Shown: piece by piece, positions 32,864-43,242 of the stretch
Numbering within the stretch: position 1 is the stretch's first letter
How the letters are laid out: every line of letters begins with the position of its first letter
Source: Anastatus disparis
Taxonomy: Eukaryota; Arthropoda; Insecta; Hymenoptera; Eupelmidae
Reading direction: 5' to 3'
Length of the DNA: 64,000 bases
NCBI GenBank assembly: GCA_017163975.1
Contig: JAFFSR010000091.1
Coordinates: 368,431 to 432,430, forward strand
Translations under genes and position numbers: made by a program
Notes under the pieces: model-generated
What the model was told of the DNA's origin: nothing
Seen by the model: the letters and a program-made list of their open reading frames with translations, nothing else
Database searches by the model: none

Positions 32864-33305
32864 TGGTAACTATTTGAAAATTGTTTCAAAAAAGTTACAC
32901 ACAAAGTTAGAAAGTTTAAAAATTTATCTTTAAATTTTTGAATTCTATTTGAAATAAATTTTTTTCAAATATTCTTTTATTATATATGAATTTTCAATAA
33001 AATGATACACTTGTATATATGTATGAGATATTTCATGTTCACTGACACAGTTAGAAAATAAAAATTGATGAAATTGAGGGAATAAGTTCCAATTGGATCC
33101 CAAAATAGAAAAAATAAATTTTAGAGCTCTAAATCTCTTTTTTATAAATGTTTTAATAAATTTTTGATTCATAACTATCGAACCAAAGTAAAAATTTAAT
33201 AGAATCATTTTTCTTATAAATAAAATATATAGAATGTAATTAAATTTGTGAAAATCACAATATGTAAATTTTTTAGCTTATTTGATTGGTGAAAAGTTAC
33301 TATTC

Positions 33306-33609
33306 AATATACAAAAGAACTTAATTGGAAACTTGCCTGATTAATTTTCCCATTTTCAACAGGGAAATAACTGAAATCTTCTTAACTTGCAAAAGAATCA
33401 GAAAAATATTAGTTTTATAATTGATTATAAGATCTTTTTTCTCTCCTTAATTTTGAAGAAAACATACGAATACATTTTTTATCAGATATTATTTAGATAG
33501 ATAGGTAGGTATTCATTTGATTATATCAACTGATTAATTCTACTTAGTAAATATTTTCATTTAAAATATTGATCAACTTCATTTTATTATAAATAATTAA
33601 TGAATATAC
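33306..33609. other. No feature recognised
   Basis: AT-rich; contains an isolated TTTTCAACAGGG at about 33351, which may be the end of a lost element. Confidence 0.4.
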
Positions 33610-33878
33610 TTAAGGGTATGGTTTCACGCTACTTTACCGATCGGAAATCATAATTTTATAAAATTACAATTTTCGAAAAAACTATACATTAGAATGAGTT
33701 TTCCTTTTATAGATCACTTCATTTAATTTCAATGAAGGGCGGAAACTCCAAAAATTAGCGGAAATAAGCGGAAATCGAAGATAACCAGAAAAACAATTTT
33801 CCCAGTTCGAAAAAATCAAATTTCTCAAAAACCGTGTTTTGTAAGGAAATTTCCTATTCAGGATCGTTTTATTTTTAA

Positions 33879-34259
33879 GAGGAGGTCACGTATCTTTGTC
33901 CTTTTCTAATCAAAGAATTGAGTTTTTTACAGAAACTAATAACTTTAGCAAAAAATGAAGAGAAAGCCGCATCTCGTAATAAAGAAAGTAATATTTTCTT
34001 TGATGAGAAAGAATTAATTTTATTGCTTCGTTTTCAAGAAAACCTTGAAAAACTTCGATCATAGAGGTTAGGGTGGACAATTTGGTTTTTCAAGGTTTTC
34101 TTCAGAACGAAGCAATAAAATTAATTTTTTCTTATCAAAGAAAATATCGCTTTTTTTTATACAAGATGCGGCTTTCTCTTCATTTTTTGATAAAGTTATT
34201 AGTTTCTGTAAAAAAATCATTTCTTTGATTAGAAAAGGATAGAGATACGTGACCTCCTC
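33879..34259. mobile_element. 381-bp TTAA-flanked foldback MITE, copy 2
   Basis: Ends GAGGAGGTCACGTATC and inverse, TTAA at 33875-33878 and 34260-34263. The empty site is preserved in the right arm of the surrounding transposon at about 41935-41945 (single TTAA in inverse). Same length as the copies at 8651 and 36720. Confidence 0.88.
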
Positions 34260-34743
34260 TTAAAAAATGAAGGGTGGAAACTTGGTTTGATAAATCATAT
34301 CGCAAAAAAGCAAAATTACATTTTTCTAAAAAGATGTGATCAGCTGTAAGATGGTCGTGCAAGAAGCTATGTTTCATAGTTGGCCTCAATGCTAATGTCA
34401 ACGAAGATAGATCCTAATAGAAGCGCAGAACCCCAAGGCGCTTTGAAGCTAGAAATATGTAGTTGGTACCCTGACCAGACGCGGCGTTAACGTCGCTTTC
34501 AGTAGGTAAATGATAACGACCAGTCGGTAAATGAACGGCAGTTATCATTGCTATTTATTCAGATTATATTTGATAACTACAATAAAGTTAAAAAAATATA
34601 ATGGAACCCCATGTAATTATAAACAAATAAAATTAAGAGATTGAAATAATAAAAAACAATTTAAGTGAAACTTAAACTGTTATTCTTAAACCCCAAAAAG
34701 CGAACAATTTATATACTACATTCTTGTATTTGAATTTATAGTC

Positions 34744-34815
34744 AGCTGTGGCGTAGTGGCTAAGTCGTTCGCTCGACAATCTTTTTGATGTCAATTCAAT
34801 TCCCGATCAGGTTCT
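34744..34815 (+). other. tRNA-derived sequence (SINE-like or tRNA pseudogene), left-arm copy
   Basis: TGGCGTAGTGGC fits an RNA polymerase III A box and CAATTCAATTCCC is one or two changes from a B box, at tRNA-like spacing, followed by a long T run that could act as a Pol III terminator. Cloverleaf pairing looks incomplete and no anticodon is claimed. Confidence 0.45.
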
Positions 34816-35039
34816 TTTTTTTTTTTTCTTTTGCAATTTGTATTAATAAAAACAAGTGTATGAAAAATTAAAATTTTTGTAAAATTAAATTTTTTTAATA
34901 TTTAATTTTAATAAAAATTAAATTCTTTTTATTAATAATTTTAACAAAATTAAATTTTTTTAATATTTAATTTAGATAAAATTAAATTGCTTTAATATTT
35001 AATTTCAGTAAAATTAAATTTTGTTAATATATAATTTCA

Positions 35040-35265
35040 TTAATAAACTGTGATTTTTATTGTTTTTTTAATGCATACAATTTAAAAAATGAATAAAATA
35101 AATCTGGAAGTGAGTAAAATACAAATTTTTTATAATTTTTTTTCAAAAGAATATTTTTCTTATTTTCAAAACAAAAAAACATTTGATTTTACTCACTTCG
35201 AGATTTATTTTATTCATTTTTTAAATTGTATGCATTAAAAAAAAATAAAAATCATAGCTTATTAA
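35040..35265. repeat. AT-rich palindrome
   Basis: TTAATGCATACAATTTAAAAAAT ... pairs with the inverse at 35200-35265; arms about 80 bp around a loop of mixed A/T. (First 20 bases of the arm begin at 35070.) No gene. Confidence 0.7.
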
Positions 35266-35324
35266 TAAAATTAAATATTAAAACAATTTAAGTTTTATCA
35301 AAATTAAATATTAATAGTACATTG

Positions 35325-35445
35325 TGCAACAAGGGAGCAAAATAGGTGTTTGCCGACGAGTGCGTGTTTGTCGCTCGAGCGTAGCGAGAGCGACAAATCG
35401 CACGAGTCGACAAACACCTATATGCTCCCGCGTTGCGCATACTAT
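35325..35445. repeat. Palindrome GGGAGC...GGTGTTTG with a GTCGCTCGAGC hairpin core
   Basis: GGGAGCAAAATAGGTGTTTG pairs with CAAACACCTATATGCTCCC around an inner perfect stem, GTCGCTCGAGC-GTA-GCGAGAGCGAC at about 35370-35395. Markedly more GC-rich than its surroundings. Confidence 0.75.
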
Positions 35446-35574
35446 TTTCTCACGCGAAGAGCATCAAAAATATTATTTTTCTAACAAGCGCGCAAAATTC
35501 TAAGAATGACAAACTTGCGTCTGTGATAGCATGTACAATCTTGTTCGAAGGCTATCAAGATCGTAAGAGGTAGT

Positions 35575-35685
35575 CGAGGTTGGGGTGCAGGACGGGGTCC
35601 AGGGGCGGAGCCCCGGTGGGGGTGCAGGGGGCGAAGCCCCTGCCGGGGGGTTCGGGGGGGCAGCGCCCCCCCGCCTCCAAAAAAA
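35575..35685. repeat. Cluster of three GC-rich hairpins
   Basis: Consecutive stems: CCAGGGGCGGAGCCCCGG, GCAGGGGGCGAAGCCCCTGC and GGGGGGGCAGCGCCCCCCC, in about 110 bp, within DNA that is otherwise strongly AT-rich. The minus-strand ORF over it (proline-rich) is likely not a gene. Confidence 0.75.
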
Positions 35686-35774
35686 TAAATAATATTACTA
35701 ATATAAAAATAAAATTAATAAAACCATTAACGGCAGACCAGAGTAGAACCTGATATTGACCGAGTAACAATTGA

Positions 35775-36070
35775 GTTGTTTGTTATTTACTCAAGTATTA
35801 ATCGGTGTATCTTCAAATTAAAAGTTCAGTACAATAGATATTATTATTATGAACATCTATGCACAAGAAAAAAAAAATCTACCGATTTGTTTTTGAGAAA
35901 AGTAAGTAACGCCAAAGTGAAAGTTTATGTTTATAATATTTTCGCGTTACTTACTTTTCTCAAAAACAAAGCGATAGATTTTTTTCTTCTTGTGCATAAA
36001 TATTTGTAATTATAATATCTATTGCGCTCAGCTTTTAATTTGCAGATTCACCGTTTAATACTTGAGTAAA
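35775..36070. repeat. TTGTGCATAAATATT foldback, complete
   Basis: Arms of about 140 bp: TATTTACTCAAGTATTAATC ... pairs with the inverse ending ATACTTGAGTAAATAAC. The centre includes AAAAGTAAGTAACGC and its inverse. A half copy lies at 3488-3585. Confidence 0.8.
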
Positions 36071-36500
36071 TAACAAAAATCTCAGACAAGTTTTCAATAC
36101 TATATATATATTTTTCTTATAATACATTAAAAATTAAATTAAATTTTGATTTATTCAAATTTAACATTTTTCGCGGAAATCGTCCATCGCTAACTTGTAA
36201 TTCCAAGAATTTACGATTCGGCGTTGAATACTTGGCTGATATTATAAGGATATGAAAATGTCTTCGATGCAACGTGCAAGATTAAATATTACATAAATAA
36301 TACTCGAAAAAATCAATGCTAAATAGACTGAAAGTTGCTACTGATATATGTGAACTTTTTCGAGGAATTTGTTCACCCCTGACTTGTAATTCGGGGAATT
36401 TACTCGAGCCTGTTAAAAGTTCGAATTCATTTTGCTCCCTAGGGAGGCAAAGAGGTATTTTGCTCCCTCACAACAGCTGGTCAAAATAGTATTTTGCGCT
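36071..36500. other. AT-rich spacer
   Basis: No gene recognised. 36428-36480 contains TTTTGCTCCCT twice, related to the GGGAGCAAAAT palindrome at 35325. Confidence 0.4.
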
Positions 36501-36590
36501 CTGAGTGCGAGAAAAAAATTTAATTTCACAAAAATTTTAATTTTTCATACACTTGCTTTTATTAATACAAATTGCAAAAGAAAAAAAAAA

Positions 36591-36664
36591 GAACCTGATC
36601 GGGAATTGAATTGACATCAAAGAGATTGTCGAGCGAACGACTTAGCCACTACGCCACAGCTGAC
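36591..36664 (-). other. tRNA-derived sequence, right-arm copy
   Basis: Inverse of 34744-34815 with few changes; same A-box-like and B-box-like motifs on the minus strand. Confidence 0.45.
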
Positions 36665-36719
36665 TATAAATTCAAATACAAGAATGTAGTATATAAATTG
36701 TTCGCCTTTTGGGGTTTAA

Positions 36720-37100
36720 GAGGAGGTCGAGTATATCTGTCCTTTTCTAATCAACGAATTGATTTTTTCACAAAAATTAATAATTGTAGCAAAAAATAAG
36801 AAGAAAGCCCCATCTCGTATAATAAATAGCAAGATTCTCTTTTATGAGGAAAAATTATTTTTATCGCTTCGTTTTTAAGAAAACCTTGAAAAATTGAATT
36901 GTTTATCCTAACCTCTATTTTTTAAGTTTTTCAAGGTTTTCTTCAAAATGAATCAATAAAAATAATTTTTCCTCATCAAAGAAAATCTTCCTTTTTATTA
37001 TACGAGATGGGGCTATCTCCTTATTTTTTGCTACAATTATTAGTTTTTGCAAAAAAATTAATTCTTTGATTAGAAAAGGACAGAGATATACGACCTGCTC
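36720..37100. mobile_element. 381-bp TTAA-flanked foldback MITE, copy 3
   Basis: TTAA at 36716-36719 and 37101-37104. The empty site, GGGGTTTAAGAATAACAG in inverse, is preserved in the left arm near 34676-34692. Somewhat more diverged than copies 1 and 2 (ends GAGGAGGTCGAG / CGACCTGCTC). Confidence 0.88.
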
Positions 37101-37248
37101 TTAAGAATAACAGTTTAAGTTTCACTTAAATTGTTTTTCATTATTTCAATCTCTTAATTTTATTTTTTTATAATTACATGGGGTTCCATTATATTTTTTT
37201 AACTTTATTATAGTTATCAAATACAATCTGAATAAATAGCAATGATAA

Positions 37249-37988
37249 GGGGTCGTACCCAAATGCCGTTGACAGTTTTTTGGGGGGGAGGGGTCGATCA
37301 AAATCTACGAAAAGTAACGCTATGGGAGGGGGGGTTAGTTATTTACTCCTACGTTGGCTATTTTTTTTTTTATCAAAAAGATCATTGCATAATATTAGCA
37401 ATTTGGAGCAGATTTTTCATCCGAAAACTGCAAAGTCAAGCAGTTCCGCAGTCTGTCCACTAAAACACAGTATATTACTTTCTTTTACATGTACGCGGGC
37501 GCCGCCATACGGTGCAAAGCATAAGCCGTTTCTTTTAGCGAGTGAGCTGTCAAAACAAACGAAAAATTTTCAAGCCGATGGCAGCATTTATATTTGTGCC
37601 TATTGAATCGTGTTCTATTTTTATAACGTATTTTAAAAGGTTCATAGTTTTATGTTTTTTTTCGATAAAATTGAAGTGAAAAAGTTTATCGACGAATAAT
37701 ATATTTAATATCTTATAAATATTTATTATATGCAATATTCAGAATTCTGTTGTTTTGTGAAAATGCTATTTTAATAAAATAAAAAACATAAAAATATGTT
37801 CAATATTTAAAAAGTAATTAATATAATTAAAATTTTTTTAAAAAGTTTAATAAAAAATAAAAAAGTTAGTTTACGTTACAGGGGGGGGGGGGGGGGGAGG
37901 GTACTTTGATAGTTTACACTTGTCACGGAAAGGGGACCGGGGGGTCGAAATATCGAAAAAATTGTCAACGGCATTTGGGTACGACCCC
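37249..37988. mobile_element. 740-bp MITE, GGGGTCGTACCC ends, TAA target duplication
   Basis: Starts GGGGTCGTACCCAAATGCCG and ends with the inverse; TAA at 37246-37248 and 37989-37991, single in the opposite arm near 34535. A 3-bp TAA/TTA duplication suggests a PIF/Harbinger-type origin. Contains G runs at about 37279 and 37881-37900 (the second a pure run of about 17 G). No transposase. Confidence 0.8.
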
Positions 37989-38134
37989 TAACTGCTGTTC
38001 ATTTACCGACCGGTCGTTATCATTTACCTACTGAAAGCGACGTTAACGCCGCGTCTGGTCAGGGTACCAACTACATATTCCTAGCTTCAAAGCGCCTTGG
38101 GGTTCTGCGCTTCTATTAGGATCTATCTTCGTTG

Positions 38135-39341
38135 GTATAGTTTGGTATGCGCCAACTTCAAATTCGAATTTTAAATGTGTATTGAATTTTTTTTATATTT
38201 ATACGAATAAACAAACTGTTTTATTTTATTTAATATTATAAAAGAGAACAATATAGTTTACATCATTTGAGAACTCATTATTTTTTTTAAATTTTCATTA
38301 TAGCAAAATAAGTAATCCATTCGTTTCTTTGCTTGAAACAAAATATTTTTTGAATGACTTTATTGAATTAACAAAACTTAGGCATATCCTAACCTTTTTA
38401 GAATGGGAATGTTTTCAAAAGCGAATTATAAGGATTACTTAATTTTATTGATAATTATGGTTTTTGAAAAATAAATAGTCGTAAATAATTTTATTAAAAT
38501 AAGACTTTGAAAAAACGTGAGAAAAATCACTTCATTTTTTAAACCTTCGGGTAATGAGTAGAAAATAAAATTCATAATATTAGTATTTTTGAAAAAATTG
38601 TAGAAATCTATTTTACAAATTTATTATTTTTCTAATATTTTTTTTTTTATTTATTTATTTAGAATGTAAATTTTACATTCATGTTATATATAGATTTACC
38701 AATCAAACATAAATATAAAAAGAATAGAAATGATTTTAAAATATATTTCTTTTGACAAAAATTTTTTAAAGATGAATGATCAAGACTCTCCGTACAACAC
38801 AATGAGTCAAGCTGTCTCAACTGGGCACACTAAAAATGAAATTGCACTTTCCAATCATTTTATTATTTTATTACGAAGATGTATTGATAAAAAACAACGT
38901 CCTAAAAAATTTTCGAAAAATTTAAATTTTTTAAAAAGTTATTAACAAATGAAGTCTAAAGCCGTTTTTTTTTCAAAATTCAATTTCTCCGCAAATATTG
39001 AATGAAAGTTGATGAAATTTTCAGGGTAAGTACAAAACTATCTTCTATTTAAGATGAAATTTAAATTTTATAAAAATGTTTACAATTGTTGTTATAAAAT
39101 TAATTTTTTAATAAACAATTGAAAATTTAACAAACTTCTCGGGTAGGTAGGAAAAAAATTTTTTTTTAAGGAATATTCTATAAAGTCTAAAGTATCTTTT
39201 CCTGAAAAAAATTTTGGTAATATTCATAAACAAAAAAGTTACGAATTTTTTAATGCGGCGGGATGAGCTTGCGGCGCGCTACCGCGAGAGATACTTACGC
39301 GCGTTCAAGCGCTCAGCTTTTTGTACCTGCTTATTTATGCA
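38135..39341. repeat. Inner left arm of the TTAA transposon
   Basis: 38137-38230 and 38800-39340 are the inverse of 41120-41795. The last 100 bp (39255-39320: GCGGCGGGATGAGCTTGCGG onward, ending GCGCGTTCAAGCGCTCAGC) is GC-rich and lies just upstream of the transposase ATG, so it probably holds the promoter; the same block is repeated in inverse at about 41140-41210. Confidence 0.75.
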
Positions 39342-41008
39342 ATGAGTACTACAGATATTGACAAAGTTAAAGATTTTTATCTTCATGACGATGTGAGTAG
39401 GGTCATGCCAGGATCGAAAGAATACAAATCTGTTGTTGTTAGTGGAAAACGTCAACACAAACAGGTATGAAAATGAAAATATCGTCAGTTGTTTTATTTA
39501 TTGCGCTTCGTTTTTACGCTTTACGAGTTTGTAATATAGTTCAAATAATTATATATCCAAGTACATAAAAGCTCGAAAATGTAGATTTATTATAAAATAT
39601 TTCCTCTTTGATAAATTAAAATCTGTAATGATATGAGATAAAATAGTTAGTAGGGATGTTTCAATTTCATCTTAATATTTTTTTAGAAACGCTTATTATT
39701 GGGAAATCTTGCCGATTTACATACAGATTTTGTAAAGAAATTTCCGGAAGTAAAAGTTTCGTTGTCAGTTTTTAAAACTTTGAGGCCACCTCAGTGTATT
39801 TTAGCTGGTCCTAAGGGTACGCATAATGTTTGCGTTTGTAAAGATCATGGCAATATCCGTCTAAAATTAAGAGGCCTCAAACAAGAACTCGCTCGAAAAA
39901 ACATCAATTTTCAAACAAGTTATCGAGAACTTTTTATTGAAATAATTTGTCCAAGTCAAACTGCAGCTTGTTATCTGGGAAATTGTGAAAACTGTCCTGG
40001 GACAAAGAAAATTCTCGATGATTTGAAATCAACTTTAGAAAATAATGGCATCACAAGTATTACATTCAATCAGTGGCTCACAACTGACAGGTATTTGTTA
40101 AATATTTGTGTCTCAATTTTTTTAGACAGTAATTAATTTTCTAAAATATATAATTTTCTATTAGATGTCAACTACTCACACAAACTGAAAGTTCACATAT
40201 TTTTATTAAAAATCTTGGTAAAGAGTTGCCGAAAGTTTTAAAACATGATTTTATTGCCAAGTCGCAAGCAGAATATCTAGAAAAATTGAAAAATTTACTG
40301 GAATGTGGTGAATATCTCGTAACTCTTGATTACTCTGAAAATTATTCTTTTCATGTGCAAGATGCTATTCAGTCGCAACATTGGTCAAAAGATCAAGCAA
40401 CTCTTCACGTTTATGTTATATATCACAAGAAGAACAATGTTCTTGAGCATACGAATTTTGTAGTTTTTTCCGAGTATATAAACCATGATGCCACTGGAGT
40501 TCACCTTTATAATTCGAAAATGATTGGATTCTTGAAAAATAGATTTGGTGCTGAAAATATTAAAAAAATCTACTATTTTTTCGACGGAGCTGGTTCACAA
40601 TATAAAAATAGATTTAATTTTATGAATTTACTATTTCATGAAGAAGATTTTGGCTTTGAAGCAGAATGGCACTTCTTCGCAACCGCACATGGAAAGGGAG
40701 CTTGCGATGGGATTGGTGGATGTGTTAAAAGACAAGCTTATCGAGCCAGTTTGCAGGGTGCTCAGATAACGGATACACGAAAATTATTTGAATGGGCGCG
40801 AAAATCCTTTCCTAAAATTTATTTTGATTTCTGTTCATCGAATGAGTATGACGAACATAAACAAGGTTTGGAATCTCGCTTTTCCCAAGCAAAAACAGTC
40901 AAAGGAACACGTCAATACCATAGCTATAAGCCACACGATTCAAAAAATATAACATGCAAGATTTTTTCTGATGATTCTAAGAGTACTGTTCAGAAAGTCT
41001 CTACTTAG
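39342..41008 (+). CDS. Transposase, three exons, DDE-like, family not named
   Basis: Exons 39342-39464, 39687-40090 and 40165-41008, joined by GT-AG introns of 222 and 74 bp (phases 0 and 2), give 456 codons with no internal stop. Exon 2 carries two cysteine clusters (VCVCKDHGN near residue 88 and CYLGNCENCPG near 133) that could bind zinc. Exon 3 has LDYSENYSF with D231, FFDGAGSQYKN with D316, AEWHFFAT with E343 and GACDGIGG with D357; D231, D316 and E343 or D357 are candidate catalytic acidic residues of an RNase H-like fold. I recall this DG-x-SQ-KN / AEW-FFAT / DGIGG signature from uncharacterised multi-copy proteins of many animals. It would cut and reinsert DNA at TTAA in the nucleus. 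Start chosen because it follows the GC-rich arm end and its exon splices in frame. No THAP domain is evident. Confidence 0.78.
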
Positions 41009-41109
41009 ATATTGTAAATAAAATGTTATAATTATTAAAATATATTATATATCAAATTATTTTCTCATGAATTTTATTTATTACGAGTTTTAGTTATTAT
41101 TAATGTTAT

Positions 41110-42200
41110 TTATTATGAGCAAATGCATAAATAATCAGGTACAAAAAGCTGAGCGCTTGAACGCGCGTAAGTATCTCTCGCGGTAGCGCGCCGCAAGCTC
41201 ATCCCGCCGCATTAAAAAATTCGTAACTTTTTTGTTTATGAATATTACCAAAATTTTCTTCCAGGAAAAGATACTTTAGACTTTATAGAATATTCCTTAA
41301 AAAAAAAATTTTTTCCTACCTGCCCGAGAAGTTTGTTAAATTTTCAATTGTTTATTAAAAAATTAATTTTATAACAACAATTGTAAACATTTTTATAAAA
41401 TTTAAATTTCATCTTAAATAGAAGATAGTTTTGTACTTACCCTGAAAATTTCATCAACTTTCATTCAATATTTGCGGAGAAATTGAATTTTGAAAAAAAA
41501 ACGGCTTTAGACTTCATTTGTTAATAACTTTTTAAAAAATTTAAATTTTTCGAAAATTTTTTAGGACGTTGTTTTTTATCAATACATCTTCGTAATAAAA
41601 TAATAAAATGATTGGAAAGTGCAATTTCATTTTTAGTGTGCCCAGTTGAGACAGCTTGACTCAATATAATATTAAATTTTTTTACATATTTATGTTTGAA
41701 ATAAAATAAAATAGTTTGTTTATTTGTAGAAATTGTAAATATAAAACCAATTCAATATATATTTAAAATTGGAATTTGAAGATGGCGTGTACCAAACTAT
41801 ACATTAGCATTGATGCCAACTATGAAACATAGCTTCTTGCACGACTATCTTACAGCTGATCACATCTTTTTAGAAAAATGTAATTTTGCTTTTTTGCGAT
41901 ATGATTTATCAAACCAAGTTTCCGCCCTTCATTTTTTAAAAATAAAACGATCCTGAATAGGAAATTTCCTTACGAAACACGGTTTTTGAGAAATTTGATT
42001 TTTTTGAACTGGGAAAATTGTTTTTCTGATTATCTTCGATTCCCGCTTATTTCCGCTAATTTTTGGAGTTTCCGCCCTTCATTGAAATTAAATGAAGTGA
42101 TCTATAGAAGGAAAACTCATTCTGATGTATAGTTTTTTCGAAAATTGTAATTTTATAAAATTATGATTTCCGATCGGTAAAGTAGTATGAAACCATACCC
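41110..42200. repeat. Right inverted arm of the TTAA transposon
   Basis: About 1.09 kb, uninterrupted, and therefore the reference for the empty sites of the insertions in the left arm. Begins just after the transposase stop and possible AATAAA signal (about 41018) and ends CCATACCC before TTAA. Confidence 0.8.
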
Positions 42201-42204
42201 TTAA

Positions 42205-43019
42205 ACAAGATATCTAATATTTGAAATTCGAGTTAATATTAAAGTATAAATCAACTTAGTTCTTATATAATTTAATAAACATTTCATATAATATGTTAAT
42301 AAATAAAATTTAATCTAAATAATTTAAAGAATTAAAACATTTACTTGTTTAGTAATCATATAAACACTTTTTGAATGAAAATTAAATTAACACATAATTT
42401 AAATTGACATAAAGTATTAATATCGACTTTCGCAGTACTAGAATCTAGAAAGTCGAAGTATACGAACTCGCAACGTTGTCTCTGTGCTCGATCTCGGCTT
42501 GCGGGCTGCGAGATGCCGACGAGTCGAAGCAAGCAACCACGCAACGCTAAAAGATGTGCCCGGTTTCGGCTGTCGGCATGGATGATGCCGACGAGTCGAA
42601 GCGATTAACCCGGCAGTGCAGTCGCAGCGCTCTACTCGAATTCACGTTACTATACTGTACAGACGGTCGCAATGATTGACTGCGGTATAGTTACGCATGA
42701 ACCTACCACGATTTTATGTATTCTTATGCTTCGAATGTTGTTTGCATCCCGCAAATAATACGATCAACTTCGCAACGCTGGATTCGGGTTTTTTTTCAGT
42801 TTATATATGTGTAACAATCCAGGTATTCATGAGACTTGCCCCGTTGAAAATAATAATAATGAAACAAGAATCTTGAATGCTTACAATAGAGAATCTTAAA
42901 TGCTTACAATACAAAATTTTAGAAAGTTCAAACTTCAATATAATCCTAGTAGAAATATAAAATGTTTAATAATGTTTAATAATGTTGATGGCCAATATGG
43001 CTGCCCTTGATAAAGGGGT
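42205..43019. other. Flank between transposon and non-LTR element
   Basis: 42205-42420 is AT-rich. 42430-42650 is GC-richer and repeats GATGCCGACGAGTCGAAGC at 42512 and 42584. The rest has no recognised feature; CCCCGTTGAAAATAATAATA at 42839 may be an element end. Confidence 0.4.
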
Positions 43020-43242
43020 CTAATTTGTGTGGTGCGAGTGAAAGGTGTGTGCGGGTGTGTTAAAAATTAAAATAATTGCATAGGAGAGAAATAGGAGGAT
43101 AAAGGAGAGTGAGCTGTAAATAATAGGATAATAAGAAAGGAAAAAAAGTGAGAAAGGAGTATAAGAGAGGAGTGAAAGATAGTACGTATGTTTGTAGGTT
43201 AGGTGTGAATGCTTGTTAGTATAGGAAAATTATAAGGAGAGA

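Larger units (their letters stand above)
29548..33305. repeat. Large inverted repeat (arms about 0.64 kb), with nested insertions
   Basis: Left arm about 29548-30190 pairs with right arm about 31560-33305. The arms contain TCATGTTCACTGACACAG / inverse and ATTAGAGCTCTAAA motifs. The right arm carries the element at 31759-32863; the left arm keeps the empty site (GAGAGAATGGTAAC in inverse). The spacer holds two MITEs (30344-30716 and 31021-31449). Short ORFs on the minus strand at 31358-31621 and 32945-33208 belong to arm sequence and have no recognisable product. Confidence 0.8.
34399..38134. mobile_element. CAACGAAGATAG-ended foldback element, carrying two further insertions
   Basis: Left arm about 34399-34930 is the inverse of right arm about 36500-38134. 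GT flanks it (34397-34398, 38135-38136), and the right arm of the surrounding transposon has the uninterrupted site. The arms include a tRNA-like sequence. The right arm holds a 381-bp TTAA MITE and a 740-bp TAA-flanked MITE; the left arm has both empty sites. The centre (34930-36500) contains three smaller palindromes and a GC-rich hairpin cluster. No protein gene. Confidence 0.82.
33614..42200 (+). mobile_element. TTAA-flanked DNA transposon with about 1.1 kb inverted arms and a transposase gene
   Basis: Ends GGGTATGGTTTCACGCTAC (left) and the near-identical inverse (right), with TTAA at 33610-33613 and 42201-42204. The right arm, about 41120-42200, matches left-arm sequence that is now spread over 33614-39345 because of insertions at 33879-34259 and 34399-38134; about 575 bp near 38230-38805 is also extra on the left. 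The gene at 39342-41008 sits between the arms. Subtracting the two named insertions leaves an element of about 4.5 kb. TTAA target duplication and long inverted repeats fit Kolobok-like (or piggyBac-like) transposons; I lean to Kolobok-like from the GGG ends, but the assignment is inference. Confidence 0.85.

Noticed and set aside
35555..35770. Proline-rich minus-strand ORF as a gene
   Set aside because: It covers the GC hairpin cluster and has no homologue that I can name; low-complexity translation of stems is more likely.
33614..42200. piggyBac assignment from TTAA alone
   Set aside because: The transposase does not show the piggyBac DDD pattern or C-terminal zinc finger that I know, and the ends are GGG rather than CCC read outward-in; Kolobok-like is preferred but not proven.
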